Of a stretch of 52,664 bases of DNA, positions 48,101-52,664 are shown piece after piece. The stretch is from NCBI GenBank assembly GCA_945862535.1, contig CAMAYG010000010.1, positions 1-52,664 on the forward strand. The letters are read 5' to 3'. The DNA is from Rickettsia typhi (lineage in GTDB: Bacteria; Pseudomonadota; Alphaproteobacteria; Rickettsiales; UBA1997). How positions within the stretch are numbered: position 1 is the first letter of the stretch; every line of letters starts with the position of its first letter. The translations under genes were made by a program, and so were the position numbers. The notes under the pieces were generated by a model, which had not been told where the DNA came from, did no database searches, and worked only from the letters and a program-made list of their open reading frames with translations.

Positions 48101-49267
48101 AGACGGGGATTCGCCCATTCTAACAGATTTATATATTTCGTATAATGCATCTTTTTCATTTTGATTACGATCAGAAATCATTGTATTATATATATACGGA
48201 CCAATCAATGACTTTCCTGGATTTGCTATAGATATTTTTTTAAATCTCAGCTTTTCAAATGCGGTTAGGTTTTCTAGATTTATAACACTTCCAGCTTCGA
48301 CAAGCAACTCACCAGTGTCGTTATCAAATATATCTTCTGCCAATACATATCCTGCAACAACATCTTCCGTTATTAAGTAAGAATCTACTTTTTCCTGAAT
48401 TAACTTTTCAGCTGTTTTTTTTGTAATTTTAGATCCTGATTTTATTATGATTTCATTAGTTTTCGAGCAAATAAAATCAAAAACAGCTTTTTTGCCAACA
48501 ATTGAATCAAAATCAAAAGGAATGGCCCAACCATTTTTAGTTACAAAAGCATCTATTGATCCGTAAAACGTCTTCATAATTTCAGTTGAAGACATACCTA
48601 AGGCTCTAAAAAGTGAAGAGGTTGGTATTTTTTTCTTCTTATCTATTCTAAAGTTTAAAACATCCTTGCTATCAAATTCAAAATCTATCCAAGAACCCAG
48701 GTTTGGGACAATTTTTGCTGTATAAGTTTTTGAGCCAGAGATTTTAACATGTTCACTGTCAAAAAACACTCCGGGAGAACGACGCATCTGAGAAACAACA
48801 ACCCTTTCTACTCCGTTAACAATAAAGCTACCATTTTCTGTCATTAAAGGAATTTCACAAAGATAAACTTCTTGCTCTTTTATTGATTTTACTTCGCGGT
48901 TGTTAATATTGTCATCAAAGGAAGACCAAAGTATCATTCTTAGCTTCACAGTAAGAGAGGAGGAGAAGGTGCGACCAGCAGAGAAACACTCTTTTGATTC
49001 AAACTTTGGGGCTTTTAAATTATAATTTACAAACTCAATTGTAATCTTTGAATTATTATCGAAGAATGGGAAGTAAGAGTTAAAAACCGCTTGAATACCA
49101 GAATTTTCTCTTTTAAGCGGATCTATATCGGCTTGTAAAAATTTTCTATATGAATCTTTCTGTAACACAACTAGATCTGGAACCTGATCGAGATCGGATT
49201 TTAATCCAAAATGTTTTCTAAATAAATTATTTTCTTTACGAATAGCTTGAAGAACTTTTTTTGTCAC
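45170..49267 (-). CDS. rpoB: RNA polymerase beta subunit
   Basis: Second-largest RNA polymerase subunit, 1365 residues. The rifampicin pocket reads [20 protein letters not shown] followed by RLSALGPGG: the residues equivalent to E. coli D516, H526 and S531 are the sensitive types. Other landmarks are [31 protein letters not shown] and the C-terminal [20 protein letters not shown]. The start codon is GTG (49265-49267), preceded at a good distance by AAGAGG, which supports it. The gene follows rplL across a 141-base gap containing a strong hairpin. Confidence 0.99.
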   Translation of the reverse strand: [1365 protein letters not shown]

Positions 49268-49348
49268 CGTGTAAAACCTCTTAAATAAACTGGAATGATG
49301 ATAATAAAAACTAAAGACTAAGTATAATTGAAGTTTTCTTTTGCGAAG

Positions 49349-49389
49349 AAAAGTCTAGCTGAGTAAATAGTTATCTTAGCTAGACTTTT
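49349..49389 (-). terminator. Attenuator-like hairpin between rplL and rpoB
   Basis: On the minus strand AAAAGTCTAGCTAAG and CTCAGCTAGACTTTT form a 15-bp stem with one G-T or mismatch position and an 11-base loop, followed by CTTC. It starts about 20 bases after the rplL stop. The position is the same as the partial terminator that reduces rpoBC relative to ribosomal protein expression in E. coli. Partial termination or RNA processing is inferred from position and the TTTT at the stem end. Confidence 0.65.
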
Positions 49390-49408
49390 GCTTTATTTTA
49401 ATATATAG

Positions 49409-49780
49409 CTATTTTAACTCTACTTTTGCACCAGCAGCTTCTAACTTCTTTTTTATTTCTTCAGCTTCATCTTTTGAAACATCTGGCTTAATGAGGCTAG
49501 GAGCTTTATCAACTAAATCCTTAGCTTCTTTGAGCCCTAGATTAGTTATCACTCTAACCTCTTTAATTACATTAATTTTATTATCACCGGTTTCTTTTAA
49601 GAATACATCAAATCTATCTTTAACTTCTGGAGCAGGAGCAGAGGCATTTGCAGAAGAAGCAGAGACTGCTACAGCTGCTGTAACACCCCATTTTTCTTCA
49701 AGTATTTTACCCAAGTCGGCCAGCTCGATAACAGAGAGTTTAGATAGTTCTTCGGCTATTTGCTGTAAATTAGCTGTCAT
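49409..49780 (-). CDS. rplL: 50S ribosomal protein L7/L12
   Basis: Stalk protein that recruits translation factors to the ribosome, 123 residues. N-terminal dimerisation helices (about 1-35), an alanine/serine/proline-rich hinge (about 36-52), and the C-terminal factor-binding domain with [20 protein letters not shown] and [13 protein letters not shown]. Lies between rplJ and the attenuator-like hairpin before rpoB. Confidence 0.98.
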   Translation of the reverse strand: MTANLQQIAEELSKLSVIELADLGKILEEKWGVTAAVAVSASSANASAPAPEVKDRFDVFLKETGDNKINVIKEVRVITNLGLKEAKDLVDKAPSLIKPDVSKDEAEEIKKKLEAAGAKVELK

Positions 49781-49854
49781 AGTTTTTCCTTTTTTTAGAT
49801 TTTTTATATAGTAAAAGTAAGGTTTATTTTACAATAAACATGAGGTCCAATATC

Positions 49855-50340
49855 TTAAGATGCATCATTCTTAGAGATATAATTCTTGAAGATTGACAAA
49901 ATAGAAGAGTGAGTTGCTCTTAATGTATAAACAAAAGAAGCTCTTACATCGTTTATAGAACCTAATTTTGCCAATTTTACAATTTCTTCTGCTGTGACTA
50001 TCTTGTCGTTAAAGAATCCAACCAAGGGTTTAAGCTGTTCGACTTCCTTAGATGTGTCGTTGATAACTTTTGAAAGAGCAACTGGATCGTTAGAATACAT
50101 AAAAGCCACAGGACCTTTTAGATAAGGCGATAGTTCTGAATATTTTGTATCTTTTATAGCAACATTTATAAGAGTGTTTTTAAGAACCTTTATATTACAT
50201 CCGTTCTTTTTTAATAACACTCTAAAGTTATATAATTTTGAATCGTTCATTCCTCGATAATAAGCCAGAGCTATAAAGGTATTATTAGAAAGGTAGTCTT
50301 TTATATCAGTAACTTGTTTCTGTTTTTCTATTCTATTCAT
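49855..50340 (-). CDS. rplJ: 50S ribosomal protein L10
   Basis: Base of the L7/L12 stalk, 161 residues. Begins MNRIEKQKQVTDIKDYLSNN and has the RVLLKKNGCNIKVLKNTLI segment and the KGPVAFMYSNDPVALSKVI signature. The C-terminal helix that binds L12 dimers is shorter than in many bacteria but present. It starts 8 bases after rplA. In many bacteria L10 represses this operon through the leader; with so short a gap any such site would have to lie within rplA. Confidence 0.97.
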   Translation of the reverse strand: MNRIEKQKQVTDIKDYLSNNTFIALAYYRGMNDSKLYNFRVLLKKNGCNIKVLKNTLINVAIKDTKYSELSPYLKGPVAFMYSNDPVALSKVINDTSKEVEQLKPLVGFFNDKIVTAEEIVKLAKLGSINDVRASFVYTLRATHSSILSIFKNYISKNDAS

Positions 50341-50348
50341 ATTAAAAA

Positions 50349-51047
50349 TTAGATTGATTCGATTTCTACTTCTATTGAAGGACCCATGGTGGTATTTATA
50401 TAAAAGCTTTTTATAAATTTACCCTTGGAAGACTCAGGCTTACCTTCCTTAATTGACTTAAGTACAGAATTGATATTTTCTAAAAGATGCTGATCTTCAA
50501 AATTTACTTTTCCAATCATGCAATGCACAATTCCAGATTTGTCATTTTTGAAGTCAACCTTACCTTTTTTGGCATTTTTTACAGCTAGAGAAATGTCGTT
50601 AGTTACTGTGCCGTTTTTAGGGCTAGGCATTAAGCCTCTTGGCCCGAGTTTTCTTGCAACTTTGCTTATTTTCTGCATAACATCTGGTGTGGCTATAGCA
50701 CAATCAAAATCGTAGAAACCGCCTTCTATTTTTGCAACCAAATCTTCTAAACCAGCAAAAATGGCACCACCTTCTATAGCTAGCTTTTTTTGCTCTTCTG
50801 TTGAAGTGAAAACCACAATTTTTACATCTTTTCCAGAGCCATGTGGCAATAAAACAGAGCCTTTTACAGATTGGTCGGATTGTTTTGCATCTATTCCAAG
50901 AACCACTGCCAAATCGACAGATTCAGAAAAATTTCTTTTTGTACTATTGGCAATTTCTTTAGCTTTTAGTATTGCCTCAGAGATGTTTTTAACTTTAATT
51001 TTTTCAGGTAAAGCTTTTTTTGTACTTTTTGTTTTGCCTTTGTTCAT
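50349..51047 (-). CDS. rplA: 50S ribosomal protein L1
   Basis: L1-stalk protein, 232 residues. The 23S-binding signature KVARKLGPRGLMPSPKNGTV is intact, and the first domain shows VDLAVVLGIDAKQSDQSVKG and GSVLLPHGSGKDVKIVVFT. A lysine-rich extension of about 15 residues precedes the usual start. It is 21 bases downstream of rplK; L1 usually represses the rplK-rplA pair. Confidence 0.98.
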   Translation of the reverse strand: MNKGKTKSTKKALPEKIKVKNISEAILKAKEIANSTKRNFSESVDLAVVLGIDAKQSDQSVKGSVLLPHGSGKDVKIVVFTSTEEQKKLAIEGGAIFAGLEDLVAKIEGGFYDFDCAIATPDVMQKISKVARKLGPRGLMPSPKNGTVTNDISLAVKNAKKGKVDFKNDKSGIVHCMIGKVNFEDQHLLENINSVLKSIKEGKPESSKGKFIKSFYINTTMGPSIEVEIESI

Positions 51048-51068
51048 TTTTTTATTTATTAGTGATTT

Positions 51069-51509
51069 CTATTCTATTATGTCTAAACCCATAGAAACAG
51101 CTGTTCCACGAACCATAGCAATTGCAGATTCGATTTTATCGGTATTCATATCGATAATTTTCTTTGTTGCTATATCTGTAATTTGCTTATTTGATATTTT
51201 TCCAACAATGTCTTTACCAGTTGTAGATGAACCTTTTGGTAAATTAATCAGCTTTTTAATCATATCTGGAACAGTTGGCAACTTAGTAACAAAAGTAAAA
51301 CTCTTGTCTTTATATGCAGTTATCACAACAGGTATAACATCTCCTGGATTAAGACCTTCTATTTTTATGGCATTAAACTGCTTACAAAAATCCATAATGT
51401 TTAAACCTCTTTGACCTAAAGCAGGCCCTATTGGAGGAACTGGCTTTGCAGCACCAAGAGGAATTTGAAGCTTTATTAACGAAAGAATTTCTTTCTTTGA
51501 CTTTGACAT
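51069..51509 (-). CDS. rplK: 50S ribosomal protein L11
   Basis: Part of the GTPase-associated centre, 146 residues. The N-terminal domain has the proline-rich GAAKPVPPIGPALGQRGLNI hinge and helix; the C-terminal rRNA-binding domain ends with the AIAMVRGTAVSMGL signature. The gene follows nusG across a 96-base gap that may hold a regulatory leader, though no clear structure stands out. Confidence 0.98.
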   Translation of the reverse strand: MSKSKKEILSLIKLQIPLGAAKPVPPIGPALGQRGLNIMDFCKQFNAIKIEGLNPGDVIPVVITAYKDKSFTFVTKLPTVPDMIKKLINLPKGSSTTGKDIVGKISNKQITDIATKKIIDMNTDKIESAIAMVRGTAVSMGLDIIE

Positions 51510-51605
51510 AATATATGAGATTTACAAAATTTGATATCTGTTAGATTTTAAAGAGTGAAAATGTAATTAACAAAAAATAATAATCAACTACTTTGTTAAA
51601 AAAAA

Positions 51606-52160
51606 TTAACTTTTTTCAACTTTGTCTATATCTAACTCTACAGACGTCGAGCGACCGAATATTAAAATAGCAATTTTAACTTTCTTTTTCTCGACATCGA
51701 ACTCTTCGACAACCCCTGAAAAGGACTCAAATGGCCCATCTATAACTTTCAAAACCTCGCCAACTTCAAAATAAGAACCAATGCTTTTGTCTTGGTTTTC
51801 AATTAAACTAAAAACTTCTTGCATTTTTGCCTCACTTACAATATCTGGCCTGTTTTTACCACCCAAGAAACCTATAACTTTTGGGATTTGATTGATAAAA
51901 TTATATGCCGATGAATTGAGATTAGCCTTAACAAATACATATCCCGGAAATATCTTCTGAACCGAGTTAGTTTTTTTACCCTTATGAATCTTTGCAGAAT
52001 TTTTTAATGGGAGCAAAACCTCTGAAACATTGTCATCGAATTTTTTATTATTAATTTGAACCCTCAACATCTCTTCTATTTTGTTTTCTTGCCCAGAAAC
52101 AACATTTAAAATATACCAATTGTGTTTTTGGTCGCTATTTTGATTTTTGATATCATTCAT
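51606..52160 (-). CDS. nusG: Transcription termination/antitermination factor NusG
   Basis: RNA polymerase-binding elongation factor, 184 residues. The NGN domain (about 12-115) shows HNWYILNVVSGQENKIEEML and FPGYVFVKANL, then a KOW domain (about 130-184) with GEVLKVIDGPFESFSGVVEE. It lies 35 bases after secE, the standard secE-nusG pair. Confidence 0.98.
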   Translation of the reverse strand: MNDIKNQNSDQKHNWYILNVVSGQENKIEEMLRVQINNKKFDDNVSEVLLPLKNSAKIHKGKKTNSVQKIFPGYVFVKANLNSSAYNFINQIPKVIGFLGGKNRPDIVSEAKMQEVFSLIENQDKSIGSYFEVGEVLKVIDGPFESFSGVVEEFDVEKKKVKIAILIFGRSTSVELDIDKVEKS

Positions 52161-52195
52161 TGCTGTAGTTAATTTTAGTTACAAAAATTATAGAT

Positions 52196-52375
52196 TTATA
52201 ATATGAATCCAATCAAAGTTGATATTGCATAATCAACCAATGTTAAAAAAATAGCAAAACATATTATGGCAACAAAAATAATTATTGTTGAAGTATATGT
52301 TTCTTTTACAGTAGGAAAAGAAACATGTTTAAACTCTTTTAATGCTTCTTTAAAATAATTACGAATTTTGATCAT
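52196..52375 (-). CDS. secE: Preprotein translocase subunit SecE
   Basis: Short, single-span SecE of 59 residues. It opens MIKIRNYFKEALKEFKHVSF, followed by the conserved FPTVKETYTST amphipathic region, and then one membrane segment of about 25 residues (IIIFVAIICFAIFLTLVDYA). It is essential for the SecY channel. It lies between tRNA-Trp and nusG in the canonical order, which confirms the assignment. Confidence 0.95.
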   Translation of the reverse strand: MIKIRNYFKEALKEFKHVSFPTVKETYTSTIIIFVAIICFAIFLTLVDYAISTLIGFIL

Positions 52376-52387
52376 TTTTTATAAAAA

Positions 52388-52463
52388 TGGCAGGAGTGAG
52401 AGGAATCGAACCCCCAACCAACGGTTTTGGAGACCGCTACTCTACCAATTGAGCTACACTCCT
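52388..52463 (-). tRNA. tRNA-Trp (anticodon CCA)
   Basis: A 76-base tRNA on the minus strand. Acceptor stem AGGAGTG/CACTCCT with G73 and an encoded CCA; anticodon stem GCGGT/ACCGT around the loop CTCCAAA with anticodon CCA; T arm GGGGGTTCGATTCCTCT. It lies between tuf and secE, the usual alphaproteobacterial position. Confidence 0.97.
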
Positions 52464-52477
52464 AAGGTGTTTATAAT

Positions 52478-52507
52478 TTTGCTTGCTACATTGCTATAGC
52501 AAGCAAA
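52478..52507 (-). terminator. Hairpin between tuf and tRNA-Trp
   Basis: A perfect 11-bp inverted repeat (tttgcttgcta / tagcaagcaaa, 8-base loop) begins 11 bases after the tuf stop. The minus-strand continuation is AATTATAAAC, so the T run is poor. It may partly end tuf transcription or mark a processing site ahead of the tRNA. Confidence 0.55.
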
Positions 52508-52518
52508 TAAAAAATTTA

Positions 52519-52664
52519 TTACTTAATAATCTTCGAAACAACACCAGCACCAACTGTTCTACCACCTTCACGAATAGCAAAACGAAGACCTTCGTCCATG
52601 GCGATTGGGGCAATAAGATCTACTGTTATACGAACATTGTCACCAGGCATAACCATCTCTACAC
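52519..52664 (-). CDS. tuf: Elongation factor Tu, C-terminal end (partial)
   Basis: The last 47 codons of EF-Tu; the gene continues beyond the window. The visible sequence includes [20 protein letters not shown] and ends [20 protein letters not shown], the standard domain 3 ending. It heads the tuf - tRNA-Trp - secE - nusG order. Confidence 0.97.
   Translation of the reverse strand, partial: VEMVMPGDNVRITVDLIAPIAMDEGLRFAIREGGRTVGAGVVSKIIK

Noticed and set aside
41034..49267. Identical length (1365 residues) of RpoB and RpoC as a sign of duplication
   Set aside because: The sequences are the two ordinary, unrelated subunits with correct motifs; equal length is coincidence.

Overview
The window looks like a chromosomal segment of an AT-rich, host-associated alphaproteobacterium, most likely of the order Rickettsiales. 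The evidence is the pair of Rickettsiales-style type IV secretion genes (a VirB4 ATPase followed by a VirB6 with a large cysteine-rich outer region), the alphaproteobacterial gene types, and a long intergenic stretch packed with small palindromic repeats. The presence of argH, purE, gcvT, gcvPA, metC and a catalase-peroxidase points to a metabolically richer lineage than Rickettsia itself. I cannot assign a genus.

Layout. 1-240 holds a 27-bp tandem repeat at the window edge. 241-2266 (minus) has an SprT/YgjP-type metallopeptidase and glycine decarboxylase subunit 1. 2321-4204 has no convincing intact gene but several composite palindromic repeats. 4205-15147 (minus) is a two-partner secretion operon: a lipoprotein parvulin-type isomerase, the outer-membrane transporter TpsB, and a 2665-residue TpsA exoprotein. 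15261-21615 (minus) is a run of housekeeping and metabolic genes: DMT transporter, cysS, a membrane-anchored thioredoxin-like protein, purE, gcvT, secG, metC.

From 21952 to 36691 genes run on the plus strand: rpsD, argH, rplU, rpmA, tRNA-Leu, tig, psd, pccB, an unknown gene, virB4, virB6, and an alanyl-tRNA synthetase gene that lacks the whole catalytic domain. 36749-39853 (minus) holds a nucleotidyltransferase-cupin fusion and a KatG with an export signal. A small secreted chalcone-isomerase-like protein is divergent from katG. The last 11.6 kb (minus) is the classical tuf - tRNA-Trp - secE - nusG - rplK - rplA - rplJ - rplL - rpoB - rpoC block, with tuf running off the window.

The most unusual items are: (1) a stand-alone C-terminal AlaRS with tRNA-recognition, editing and C-Ala parts intact but no aminoacylation domain, which implies either a split AlaRS or a trans-editing paralogue; (2) a seven-copy, about 77-residue repeat (G-Y-[IL]-D-x-x-G-x-[IV]) inserted in the beta-helical TpsA exoprotein; (3) the parvulin lipoprotein in the TPS operon, a likely dedicated periplasmic chaperone; and (4) the fusion of an RfaE-like nucleotidyltransferase to a mannose-6-phosphate-isomerase-type cupin. 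All functional statements come from reading the sequence and family knowledge; no searches were run.
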